From assembly GCA_003451715.1 (NCBI GenBank), contig DMJN01000113.1:1-11273 (forward strand): 11,273 nt of DNA, written 5' to 3'. Origin of the DNA: Gammaproteobacteria bacterium (GTDB lineage Bacteria; Pseudomonadota; Gammaproteobacteria; Pseudomonadales; Pseudohongiellaceae). The position numbers and the translations under genes are program-made. This document shows, one piece after another, positions 1 through 6,426 of this stretch; the stretch's first letter is position 1, and every line of letters starts with the position of its first letter. The notes below the pieces were generated by a model. It was not told the origin of the DNA, did no database searches, and saw only the letters and a program-made list of their open reading frames with translations.

Positions 1-558
1 CGGAAAGATCGCATCGGCGCCGGCTTCGACACAGGCGATGGCCCGATCGATCGCCGCCTCCATACCTTCCACCGCCAGCGCATCGGTCCGCGCCATGACC
101 ACGAAATTCGTGTCAATTTTAGCATCAACCGCCGCTTTAACGCGGTCCACCATCTCTCCCTGACTGACGATGGCCTTATTCGGCCGATGTCCGCAGCGTT
201 TCTGCGCCACCTGATCCTCCAGATGTACCGCCGCTGCGCCAGCCTTCTCCATGGCCTTGATAGTGCGCCCTATATTAAAGGCACCACCCCAGCCGGTATC
301 GATATCAACCAAAAGGGGAATGTCGGTGGCATTGCAGATGCGCTCAACGTCCGCAATCACGTCATTGAGGCTGGTAATCCCCAGATCCGGCAATCCATAG
401 GAGGCATTGGCTACTCCGCCGCCGGACAGATAAATAGCGTCGTGCCCGGAATCTTCGGCCAGCATGGCGCAATAGGCGTTGATGGTGCCGACTATCTGCA
501 ATGGCTTGTGGTCTTTCAGTGCCTGGCGGAATTTTGCGCCAGGGGAGAGTGTATTCAT
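1..558 (-). CDS. prpB: Methylisocitrate lyase PrpB (N-terminal 186 residues, cut by window edge)
   Basis: PrpB cleaves 2-methylisocitrate to pyruvate and succinate, the last step of the cytosolic methylcitrate cycle for propionyl-CoA disposal. The visible N-terminal 186 residues (the family is about 290-300 long) carry the hallmarks of the isocitrate lyase/PEP mutase superfamily: QIVGTINA (21-28), YLSGGGVA (43-50), GLPDLGI with Asp58, the metal-binding [11 protein letters not shown] with Asp85 and Asp87, and the active-site loop KRCGHRPNK (120-128) with the catalytic Cys122. KRCGH followed by PNKAIVS is typical of PrpB rather than of true isocitrate lyase or oxaloacetate decarboxylase. The ATG has a TAAGG-type ribosome site about 7 nt upstream. 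It lies 15 bp downstream of the GntR gene on the same strand, so the two are very likely co-transcribed; prpC and prpD-type genes are expected beyond position 1. Confidence 0.95.
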   Translation of the reverse strand, partial: MNTLSPGAKFRQALKDHKPLQIVGTINAYCAMLAEDSGHDAIYLSGGGVANASYGLPDLGITSLNDVIADVERICNATDIPLLVDIDTGWGGAFNIGRTIKAMEKAGAAAVHLEDQVAQKRCGHRPNKAIVSQGEMVDRVKAAVDAKIDTNFVVMARTDALAVEGMEAAIDRAIACVEAGADAIFP

Positions 559-573
559 GTTTATTCCTTAGGT

Positions 574-1254
574 TTAATTCATAACTATTTGATTCAACTG
601 ACTAACAAGAGTCTCTCTGGCTCGAGAAATATGTCGTTTCATGAGCAATTCCGCCAGTTCACCGTCGTGATTCTCGATGGCATCCACGATCTGGTGATGT
701 TCCTTGAAAGCCTGCTCGGGGCGCAGCGGCTCACTACTAGTCTGGCAGCGATAGAGCCGCTGCAGGTGGTAGAGCTCACCGCAGAGCAGGTTAAACAGGC
801 GGGTATTGCTGCTGAGCTGCACGATCAGGTAGTGAAAATCCAGATCGCCTTCTTTTTGGAAGTAGCGCCGGCCATTGTCAGACTGAATCTGCTGTTCGTG
901 ATGGGCCAGCAATTCCCGCAGTCTTGTACAATCCTCTGTGCCCGCCCGGGTCGCTGCCAGGCGACATGCAACGCCTTCTAGTGCTTCCCTAATTTCATAT
1001 ATTTCAATAGCTTGCTCTCTATTTAGAGAAACCACCTTGGCCCCGACATTGGGTTTAATCTCCACCAGCTTACAGCCCTCAAGACGGCGAATCGCCTCAC
1101 GGAGCGGGCCGCGGCTTATGCCATAGTGCTTGCTTAATTGGGGCTCGTTGACCTTGGAGCCTGGGGCCAGTTCGCCTTCGACGATGGCGGTGCGAATCTG
1201 ATCGAAGACTTCGTCGGCCAGGGTTGAGGATTTGGAGAGGACTTTGTCGTCCAT
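574..1254 (-). CDS. GntR/FCD-family transcriptional regulator of the prp operon
   Basis: A 226-residue regulator of the FadR (FCD) branch of the GntR family. Residues 11-75 form the winged helix: LADEVFDQIRTAIVEGEL, PGSKVNEPQL, and the recognition helix region SRGPLREAIRRLE (48-59). The C-terminal FCD helical bundle keeps the usual metal/ligand set: Asp137 and His141 (DLDFH), His186 (EHHQIV) and His208 (KRHISRA). It is the first gene of the transcription unit and sits 15 bp before prpB, so a role as local repressor answering to a methylcitrate-cycle intermediate is the natural inference; the ligand cannot be read from sequence. No Shine-Dalgarno sequence is visible before the ATG, and an operator-like palindrome begins only 7 bp upstream of it. 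The start is supported by the normal spacing to the winged helix. Confidence 0.9.
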   Translation of the reverse strand: MDDKVLSKSSTLADEVFDQIRTAIVEGELAPGSKVNEPQLSKHYGISRGPLREAIRRLEGCKLVEIKPNVGAKVVSLNREQAIEIYEIREALEGVACRLAATRAGTEDCTRLRELLAHHEQQIQSDNGRRYFQKEGDLDFHYLIVQLSSNTRLFNLLCGELYHLQRLYRCQTSSEPLRPEQAFKEHHQIVDAIENHDGELAELLMKRHISRARETLVSQLNQIVMN

Positions 1255-1261
1255 GGAGATA

Positions 1262-1275
1262 AAATGTCAACAATA
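1262..1275. promoter_or_regulatory. Downstream operator-like palindrome (site O2)
   Basis: AAATGTCAACAATA matches the reverse complement of site O1 at 12 of 14 positions and keeps its core. It lies downstream of the -10 box, between the predicted transcription start and the regulator's ATG. Centre-to-centre distance from O1 is 62 bp, close to six helical turns, so both sites would face the same side of the DNA. Confidence 0.55.
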
Positions 1276-1291
1276 ACTAAAGAATCAGAGG

Positions 1292-1320
1292 ATTTTGCCG
1301 GAATTAGAGAGTAATTTCAA
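1292..1320 (-). promoter_or_regulatory. Candidate sigma-70 promoter of the GntR-prpB operon
   Basis: On the minus strand TTGAAA (1320-1315) is followed after exactly 17 nt by CAAAAT (1297-1292). These match the -35 and -10 consensus at 5/6 and 4/6 positions. Transcription would start near 1285, about 30 nt before the regulator's ATG. It is flanked on both sides by copies of the same operator-like palindrome, which strengthens the call. Confidence 0.55.
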
Positions 1321-1323
1321 TAG

Positions 1324-1337
1324 TATTGTTGACAATA
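1324..1337. promoter_or_regulatory. Upstream operator-like palindrome (site O1)
   Basis: TATTGT-TG-ACAATA is a perfect 6-bp inverted repeat with a 2-bp centre. It lies just upstream of the -35 box of the prp promoter. The TTGT..ACAA core fits the general style of FCD-type GntR operators (GT and AC half-sites at short spacing). The bound protein is most likely the adjacent GntR regulator (inference). Confidence 0.6.
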
Positions 1338-1380
1338 TCTCTAATTGTTAGGACTTGTTGAAAGAATCTGATAGGGCTGA

Positions 1381-1551
1381 CTAGGGGTGAGCTAGTTTAT
1401 GCTCTTCCGGCTGGGGGATAGAATCGCCGCATTCGTGCGCCGTTTTGATCCAGAGATGCATCGCGGTCTGGAGTTCCTGTAGCGCTTCATCCCGCGTATC
1501 ACCATGTGCCATACAGCCCGATAATTCAGGTGCACTGGCAACAAAATGGCA
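1381..1551 (-). pseudogene. hicB antitoxin 3' fragment
   Basis: Read on the minus strand from 1551, the frame gives 56 residues ending at TAG (1383-1381). Recognisable stretches are FVASAPELSGC, then MAHGDTRDEALQEL, then LWIKTAHECGDSIPQP. This is the C-terminal two thirds of a HicB/UPF0150-type antitoxin: the partial RNase-H-like fold, the acidic GDT.DEAL helix start, and the W-I-x-T-A-x-E-x-G-x-x-IP-x-P ending. A TAA lies two codons upstream of the fragment and no start is present, so it cannot be expressed in its own frame. It is joined at about 1546-1551 to a ugd remnant in another frame, and a 155-residue chimeric frame reads across the join. No hicA partner is nearby; it is distinct from the intact hicAB at 6205. 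Confidence 0.75.
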
Positions 1552-2076
1552 TAGTTACTGAAGCCCCGGTCAGCGAGTTTTCGCGGATCATAGAGGTTGC
1601 GGCCGTTGAAGATGACTGGATTCTTTAGAGAAGAGCGTATCAAATCGAAATCAGGTGCCCGGAAATGCTGCCACTCTGTGCAGATGACTAAAGCATCGGC
1701 CTCTGCAAGGGTATCATCACGGGCTGACACCAGATTTAGTCCCTCCTGATCGGGATAATTCCGCTGTGCTTCCTGCATAGCCTCCGGATCATAGGCCTGA
1801 ACACGGGCCCCGGCAGCCCATAAGGCTTCCATCAACGTCCGGGATGGTGCCTCCTGCATGTCATCTGTTCTGGGTTTGAATGACTATCCCCACACAGCAA
1901 AGGTTAGACCTGAGATATTTTCTTTAAAATGCTGATTTTTTAAGAGTAAATAGTTTGTTCTTCTGAAACGAATTAGCGTTCTCAACGGCGTCCAGGATGC
2001 CCATTTCATAACCATACTCCTGAGCAGTCCTAGCGAGGGCCCGCACACCCTTGGGAAAGCAGGAACCACCAAACTC
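1546..2076 (-). pseudogene. ugd: UDP-glucose 6-dehydrogenase, decayed 3' fragment
   Basis: Conceptual translation of the minus strand gives, in order, the active-site block GGSCFPK with the catalytic Cys (from about 2076), RALARTAQEYGYEMGILDAV, then SGLTFAVWG, SFKPRTDDM, QEAPSRTLMEALWAAGA, VQAYDPEAM, ALVICTEWQHF, and NPVIFNGRNLYDP. These are the central hinge and C-terminal UDP-binding domain of UDP-glucose 6-dehydrogenase, which normally oxidises UDP-glucose to UDP-glucuronate. The gene is dead: the NAD-binding N-terminal half is missing, there is a frame change near the T6 run at 1936-1941, and an in-frame TAG at 1886-1884 interrupts the TFAVWG-SFKP segment where the family has a short residue pair. 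At its 3' end homology stops after NYAI and runs into the hicB fragment. A 155-residue frame (1859-1392) would be easy to misannotate as a functional dehydrogenase. Confidence 0.85.
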
Positions 2077-2130
2077 GGTTCACAAATGGGAGCAATTCCT
2101 TCCTTGGGTATTTTGAGCTACATGGAATAC

Positions 2131-2155
2131 ACTTGCGGTTGTGTGCAGCGCAAGT
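2131..2155. promoter_or_regulatory. Inverted repeat upstream of malonyl-CoA decarboxylase
   Basis: ACTTGCG and CGCAAGT form a perfect 7-bp inverted repeat with an 11-nt spacer, ending 23 bp before the start codon. It could be an operator for the downstream gene. No convincing -35/-10 pair is seen with it, so its role is open. Confidence 0.35.
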
Positions 2156-2178
2156 CAAATATGAATAAATTTTAGCAA

Positions 2179-3477
2179 ATGGCCTTCGGCAGATTCCAAG
2201 ATTTCCTCTCCAGTCTGGTTAAACGCCAACGCGGCCTATTCTTCACCGGTAGCGAAGCATCATCCATCGCCGAGCTGCTGGACAAACTCATGGGTACTGT
2301 CGGTGAGGTCTCTGGCATAGTAACAGCCCGCCAGGTCCTCGACCATTACGCCGAACTCGAAGGCGAGCAGAAACTCGAATTCTTCCAAAACCTCGAACAA
2401 AACTTCAATGCCAATGAGGCAGTGGTTAAGCTCGCCTTCGAGACCTACGAGCAAGATCCTTCCAGCGCCAATCTGAATCAACTCTCCAAAGCAGCCGAAC
2501 CACTGCGCCACGAAGTGCTGCGCCGGTTAAATTCAACTCCTGACGCAACTCACGACCTGGTGGCGATGCGAACGGATCTGTTAAAGCTGTTAAGAGATCA
2601 TCCAGAACTCAGAGCGGTTAATGAGGATTTCATACGGCTGTTCTCTTCCTGGTTCGGGCGTGGCTTTCTTATTTTGGAGACAATCAACTGGTCAACTTCT
2701 GCCGCAATCCTGGAACGTATCATTCGCTATGAGGCGGTGCATGAAATCAAGGATTGGGATGATCTGCGCAGACGTATTGATCCACCAAATCGTCGTTGTT
2801 TCGCATATTTTCACCCTGCACTTATCGATGAGCCCTTAATCTTCGTTGAAGTGGCGCTGCTTAAAGATGTTCCGGGTTCCATTAACTCGATATTGGAAGA
2901 CGAAGGCAGTGAAGTGGTTGATACTTCTGAATACAACACCGCCGTCTTCTACGGTATCAGTAATTGCCAGCCAGGTCTGAAGAGTATTACTTTTGGGAAT
3001 TTCCTGATCAAGCAGGTGGTGCAGGGATTGCAGGGTGAGTTTCCTTCTATCAAGACCTTTGTGACGCTCTCTCCCATTCCCGGTCTGCAGAAGTGGCTTA
3101 ATGCCGAGACCGGTGAGGAATTACCTCCTGAATTAGGTGAGTTAAAGGATCAGGTCAACGCGCTGCCAGCCGGTGAGGAAGCCGCTGAAGAGCATGGGGA
3201 TCTCATCAGGAAACTCGCCGTTAACTTCTTGCTACAAGCCAAACGCGGTAAATTCCCCGCCGATCCGGTCGCCCGATTCCATCTGGGTAACGGTGCCTCG
3301 GTGCATCAGCTACATACGGGAGCCGATCTCAGCGAGAAGGGGCTCAGCCAGTCCCGCGGGGCCATGGTGAACTATCTGTATGACATCAAAGATATCGAGA
3401 CCAATCACGAGCACTATGCTACGAACGGGGATATTGAGTTCAATGACAAGCTCAAATCCCTGTTAGTAAAGGCCTAG
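2179..3477 (+). CDS. Malonyl-CoA decarboxylase
   Basis: This 432-residue protein matches the malonyl-CoA decarboxylase (MCD, MLYCD-type) family over its length. The enzyme converts malonyl-CoA to acetyl-CoA and CO2. The N-terminal helical domain (about 1-110) includes the conserved RGLFFTG and GIVTARQVLDHYAEL segments. The C-terminal GNAT-like catalytic domain contains FVTLSPIPGLQKWL with Ser298 (equivalent to the serine in SPIPG of the human enzyme) and ARFHLGNGA with His368, the catalytic histidine of the HxxN motif, followed by DLSEKGLSQSRGAMVNYLY. There is no clear ribosome-binding site before the ATG (the preceding 20 nt are AT-rich), but the next Met (residue 38) would remove conserved sequence. 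No malonyl-CoA synthetase (matB) or malonate transporter is adjacent; it stands alone, so its job may be malonyl-CoA control or malonate salvage (inference). Confidence 0.93.
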   Translation: MAFGRFQDFLSSLVKRQRGLFFTGSEASSIAELLDKLMGTVGEVSGIVTARQVLDHYAELEGEQKLEFFQNLEQNFNANEAVVKLAFETYEQDPSSANLNQLSKAAEPLRHEVLRRLNSTPDATHDLVAMRTDLLKLLRDHPELRAVNEDFIRLFSSWFGRGFLILETINWSTSAAILERIIRYEAVHEIKDWDDLRRRIDPPNRRCFAYFHPALIDEPLIFVEVALLKDVPGSINSILEDEGSEVVDTSEYNTAVFYGISNCQPGLKSITFGNFLIKQVVQGLQGEFPSIKTFVTLSPIPGLQKWLNAETGEELPPELGELKDQVNALPAGEEAAEEHGDLIRKLAVNFLLQAKRGKFPADPVARFHLGNGASVHQLHTGADLSEKGLSQSRGAMVNYLYDIKDIETNHEHYATNGDIEFNDKLKSLLVKA

Positions 3478-3629
3478 ATTCTCGCTTTACCTTTCCAGCC
3501 CACCGCACTGAGCTCTGATCCTCTTTAGCCAGGCCTGCTTCCTCGGCAAGCTCACAACCCCTCATTGCGACACCCCCACCTAAAATTCCCGCCACCATTT
3601 CTAAATACTTCCTAATTTTTCCTTTTTCC

Positions 3630-3657
3630 TTGCTATTTAATAATACCCGGATATAAT
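3630..3657 (+). promoter_or_regulatory. Sigma-70 promoter of the DUF2239 gene
   Basis: TTGCTA (3630-3635), a 16-nt spacer, and a consensus TATAAT (3652-3657) lie about 60 bp before the start codon, giving a predicted start near 3664 and a leader of about 50 nt. The surrounding 60 bp are strongly AT-rich compared with the flanking genes. Confidence 0.6.
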
Positions 3658-3680
3658 TACTAATCATCCGGATTTAATTA
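3647..3680. repeat. Direct repeat over the DUF2239 promoter, candidate operator
   Basis: CCGGATATAATTA (3647-3659) and CCGGATTTAATTA (3668-3680) are identical at 12 of 13 positions and start 21 bp apart, two helical turns. The first copy contains the whole -10 box; the second covers the predicted first transcribed bases. A CCGGAT/ATCCGG inverted repeat (3647-3652 with 3666-3671) is embedded in the same stretch. The position suits a repressor site, possibly for the product of the gene itself. Confidence 0.55.
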
Positions 3681-3714
3681 TTTATTCATCACTGAACTGG
3701 AGGAGGGCAAAATC

Positions 3715-4302
3715 ATGAGCTCTCATATGGAAATTTACGCATTTTCTGGTCAGGAACTGATTGCTCGGGGCTCGGTTGCCAGTGTTGCGTCTATATTGAA
3801 AAACGAACAGAATCAAACAGATAAAGAGATAACCTTACTTTTTGATGGAACTACTGGGCAACAGATCGACCTGGACCTGTCGGGGAGTGTAGAGGACGTG
3901 CAAAATCGCTATGGAACCCCATCTGACAGCCCACCTGCCGAAGGGTCTTCGTCCCCGCGAAAAGGACGGGGACGGCCAAAATTGGGTGTGGTAGGCCGGG
4001 AGGTGACGCTGCTGCCAAGACATTGGGAATGGTTGGATACCCAGCGAGGGGGAGCCTCGGCGGTGTTGCGGCGCCTGGTTGACCAGGAGCGCAAGGCGGG
4101 AGCCGGGGAAGACCAGGTGCGACAGGCACAGGACAGTGCCCAGCGCTTCATGTCCTCGATGGCAGGCAATCTGCCTGGCTTCGAGGAGGCGGCCAGGGCG
4201 CTGTATGCCCGGGAAGAGGGCCGGTTTAAGCAGGAAACATCGGGCTGGCCGGCAGATATCCGGGATTGTGCCCGCCGCTTTGCGGAACCGGCGCTCAAAT
4301 AG
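3715..4302 (+). CDS. DUF2239 family protein with AT-hook-like motif
   Basis: This 195-residue protein belongs to the DUF2239 family, whose function is not established. Visible parts: an N-terminal domain (1-65) with the strand-like segments MEIYAFSGQELIARGSVASV and ITLLFDGTTGQQIDLDLSG; a Ser/Pro-rich linker (68-82); a basic KGRGRPK (83-89) with the GRP core of an AT-hook; then REVTLLPRHWEWLDTQ, GGASAVLRRLVDQE (95-125), which has the strand-helix-helix look of a ribbon-helix-helix DNA-binding unit; and a C-terminal helical part with FMSSMAGNLPGFEEAARALYA. A strong ribosome site, GGAGGAGG, lies 8 nt before the ATG. DNA binding, and autoregulation through the AT-rich repeats in its own promoter, are inferences from the hook and the operator-like repeats. 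It is monocistronic as far as visible. Confidence 0.85.
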   Translation: MSSHMEIYAFSGQELIARGSVASVASILKNEQNQTDKEITLLFDGTTGQQIDLDLSGSVEDVQNRYGTPSDSPPAEGSSSPRKGRGRPKLGVVGREVTLLPRHWEWLDTQRGGASAVLRRLVDQERKAGAGEDQVRQAQDSAQRFMSSMAGNLPGFEEAARALYAREEGRFKQETSGWPADIRDCARRFAEPALK

Positions 4303-4496
4303 GCTCCAGGCTCGCTGCATCAGGGATCAATTGCATGGAGAGGCGTGGAACAGAGCAAGGCGAGGGAATGCCGGCTCCGGACCGCGTCTATGCAGATTAT
4401 ACTCAGGCGGCAGTCGCTAACCAGCAAATAACAACTCAATAGAAAGCCGCAAGCACGCCAATAAGCGACCAGAGGGGTCTCTGCCCGGGGTAAAAC

Positions 4497-4505
4497 TGCT
4501 ACAAT
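4497..4505 (+). promoter_or_regulatory. Possible extended -10 promoter for the membrane regulator
   Basis: TGCTACAAT is an extended -10 element (TGn plus TACAAT, 5/6 match) about 44 nt before the ATG at 4549. No good -35 box is found at the expected distance, which is tolerated by extended -10 promoters. Confidence 0.35.
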
Positions 4506-4548
4506 CTACTCTTACCTGTTTTCAAGCTGATTGGGTTCAGTATTAGAC

Positions 4549-5868
4549 ATGAATCAAACCGCTGTCGAGCCAAAATCGCTGCGCGCTGTTAACGAAGTGT
4601 TCAATGCCGAAGAGCTGAACGCACTTTGCCAGCGCATTGTTTCCAGTGGTGTGTTGGGGCGCTCAAAAAACTACAGTGCGCTGCTCAACTACCTCGTGCA
4701 GTGTTCCATCGAAGGAAAGTCTCCCAAGGAAATCGAAATAGCCCTGGATGTGTTGGGTCGCGGTGATGATTTTGATGTATCGACCGACTCCACCGTGCGG
4801 GTGTATGTGCATCAGCTGCGTAAGAAGCTAGATAGCTACTACGAGAGCTATGAAACAGATGCCGAGTACCGGATCGTCATTCCCAAAGGCAGCTATACAG
4901 TTTCCGTTACCCCGATTGCGAAACCCGCCCTCGAGCCTCAAGCAATTCATGAGACGCATTCCCCGTTTAACCTCAACACGGGTTTGTTAATCATGGTGGT
5001 GGCATTACTGGCAGTCAATCTTATCTATATGCTGACGGTAAACAATGGCGAGGTCAGGCAAGCCTCCCAGATTGCAGCGGATCATCCCGTGTGGAATCCG
5101 GTGCTCAGGGACGAACTCCCCATATTACTCGTTATGGGGGACTATTATATATTTGGCGAGTTAAACGCCAGTGGAAATGTCGCGCGCATGGTACGAGATT
5201 TCAATGTCAACTCCCGTCTCGATCTTGAAGAACTACAATTCAGCGATATCGAGCGTGCCGAGAACTATCTTGATCTCGACCTGAGCTACATGCCGGAAGG
5301 CAGTGCCTTCGCGCTAGCAAAAATTGTCCCCATTCTTCAAGAGAGTGGCAAGTCTGTAAACATCACCATGATGTCCGATCTCACCACTTCCGATATACGT
5401 GACAATCACATCGTTTACATCGGCTATCTGAGTGCATTGGAAAAACTTACTACCATGACCTTCGCCGGTTCCGGTTTGACTATCGGTCGCAGCTATGACG
5501 AACTGCAAAATACCGAAACCCAGGAGTACTACACATCCGATGCCGGTCTGCCAGAGGAGGGGGAGCCTTTCAGAGACTACGGCATGTTCGCCACTTTTCC
5601 CGCCAGTATCGAAACCCAGGTGGTATTAATATCCGGTATGCGAGACGCCGGCCTGATGCATACTGCCCAGGCGCTGTCGGACACCGATAGTCTGGATGAT
5701 CTCGTCGTCGCCATCGATGACGATACCGATGAAGCAGTCGCCAGTTTCGAAGCCCTATTCGAAGTGTTTGGTGTCGACCGTCTGAACTTCGATGCCAACC
5801 TGGTCTATGCCAATCAGCTTGATGTGGATCAGATCTGGGGAGTACCCCAGCCAGCTCTGCTTAATTAA
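4549..5868 (+). CDS. Membrane-anchored winged-helix transcriptional regulator with extracytoplasmic sensor domain
   Basis: A 439-residue one-component regulator with ToxR/CadC-like architecture. Residues 20-120 form a winged-helix domain of the type found in large membrane regulators: SGVLGRSKNYSALLNYLV, IEIALDVLGRGDDFD, then STDSTVRVYVHQLRKKLDSYY and the wing strand YRIVIPKGSYTVSV. A single membrane segment spans about 144-164 (GLLIMVVALLAVNLIYMLTV). Residues 165-439 should be periplasmic and include LLVMGDYYIFGE, VRDFNVNSRLDLEEL, HIVYIGYLSALEKL, FAGSGLTIGRSYDEL and YGMFATFPA. I do not recognise this sensor by name; its alternating strands and helices could be a ligand-binding fold. A TTG at 4531 would add six residues, but the ATG is preferred; neither has a good ribosome site. 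It is not paired with a histidine kinase. The target genes are not evident: what follows is a broken secreted-protein frame. Confidence 0.8.
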   Translation: MNQTAVEPKSLRAVNEVFNAEELNALCQRIVSSGVLGRSKNYSALLNYLVQCSIEGKSPKEIEIALDVLGRGDDFDVSTDSTVRVYVHQLRKKLDSYYESYETDAEYRIVIPKGSYTVSVTPIAKPALEPQAIHETHSPFNLNTGLLIMVVALLAVNLIYMLTVNNGEVRQASQIAADHPVWNPVLRDELPILLVMGDYYIFGELNASGNVARMVRDFNVNSRLDLEELQFSDIERAENYLDLDLSYMPEGSAFALAKIVPILQESGKSVNITMMSDLTTSDIRDNHIVYIGYLSALEKLTTMTFAGSGLTIGRSYDELQNTETQEYYTSDAGLPEEGEPFRDYGMFATFPASIETQVVLISGMRDAGLMHTAQALSDTDSLDDLVVAIDDDTDEAVASFEALFEVFGVDRLNFDANLVYANQLDVDQIWGVPQPALLN

Positions 5869-5883
5869 TCGAGAAGCAGTCCC

Positions 5884-6060
5884 ACGAAACACTCTTTTAT
5901 TACCTGTTTGGCACTGTTGTTTATCAACTCGGCCGCATTCAGTCAGACCGTGCGAGTGGATAGCATCAAACAACCTTTCAGCGGCTTGTGCAATGTGCCC
6001 GAAATTTTCATGAGCCCGGACTACAAGGACGTTGCCATACTTCTGTCCAGATATTTCTAG
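5884..6060 (+). pseudogene. Secreted-protein remnant with ACG in place of a start codon
   Basis: Immediately after the regulator's stop and in the same frame, 58 codons run from ACG (5884) to TAG (6058-6060). The product would begin T/M-KHSFITCLALLFINSAAFS and then QTVRVDSIKQ, a textbook signal peptide (Lys-His, hydrophobic core, A-F-S cleavage site). The remaining 38 residues (including GLCNVPEIFMSPDYKD) match nothing I know. No ATG, GTG or TTG lies at the right place; ACG looks like a mutated ATG, with a weak GAGAAG ribosome site 7 nt upstream. Either this is a dead, truncated gene, once in an operon with the regulator, or a rare non-canonical start. I favour a remnant. Confidence 0.45.
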
Positions 6061-6158
6061 TCCAGGTCTCTGGAGCAAAATCCCTGCTTTCTAACGCAAA
6101 TTTTTAGGGGTTACCTATACTTTTCTACAGTTAAGCATTCCCTTAGCGGGCATTGACA

Positions 6159-6178
6159 TTCGTACATAAATATACGAA
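6159..6178. promoter_or_regulatory. 20-bp palindrome ahead of hicAB, candidate operator
   Basis: TTCGTA and TACGAA form a perfect 6-bp inverted repeat around the 8-nt centre CATAAATA, ending 26 bp before the hicA start. The AT-rich centre contains -10-like hexamers (CATAAA). HicB antitoxins with a C-terminal helix-turn-helix repress their own operon from such palindromes, so this is the likely HicB site. Confidence 0.5.
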
Positions 6179-6204
6179 GCTCTTCACGGACATGGAAATC
6201 GATA

Positions 6205-6414
6205 GTGAACGGCAAGGAATTTGAAAAGAGGGTGAGGCGGCTTGGCCAGCAGAATGGCATGGATGTTCGATTCGATCAGCACGGGAAGGGCAGTCATGGT
6301 CGTCTTTACTACGGCGAATGCTTCACCACATTGAAGGATCGGAGAAAAGAGATCGGGACAGGACTGCTCAAGGCTATGTGCTCCCAACTTGGTATTAGTC
6401 CAGATGAATTGTAG
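6205..6414 (+). CDS. hicA: HicA-type mRNA interferase toxin
   Basis: A 69-residue protein of the HicA toxin family, which has a double-stranded-RNA-binding-like fold and cleaves mRNA in a ribosome-independent manner. The active-site segment GKGSHGRLYYG carries the catalytic His31, followed by the strand FTTLKDRRKEI and the C-terminal helix GTGLLKAMCSQLGI that is typical of this HicA subgroup. The length is normal. The start is GTG, with GGAAAT about 9 nt upstream; the nearby ATG at 6192 is in another frame and closes soon. It is followed by hicB after 12 bp, the usual toxin-first hicAB order. All expected catalytic features are present, so it appears functional. Confidence 0.9.
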   Translation: MNGKEFEKRVRRLGQQNGMDVRFDQHGKGSHGRLYYGECFTTLKDRRKEIGTGLLKAMCSQLGISPDEL

Positions 6415-6426
6415 GAGGGTTATAAA

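Noticed and set aside
187..981. 264-codon plus-strand open frame
   Set aside because: It lies antisense across prpB and the GntR gene, both of which have clear family motifs; the translated product has no recognisable domain.
3466..3490. GTAAAG/CTTTAC stem at the end of the decarboxylase gene as a terminator
   Set aside because: The stem is only 6 bp and A/T-rich, the loop is 13 nt, and no T-run follows.
3452..3667. 71-codon minus-strand frame between the decarboxylase and DUF2239 genes
   Set aside because: No family resemblance or ribosome site; it covers the AT-rich promoter region of the next gene.
3835..4320. Three overlapping minus-strand frames opposite the DUF2239 gene
   Set aside because: They are antisense shadows of a gene with good family motifs, a promoter and a ribosome site.
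6153..6158. Consensus TTGACA as the -35 box of hicAB
   Set aside because: No -10-like hexamer falls at 15-19 nt; the -10-like CATAAA inside the palindrome is too close.
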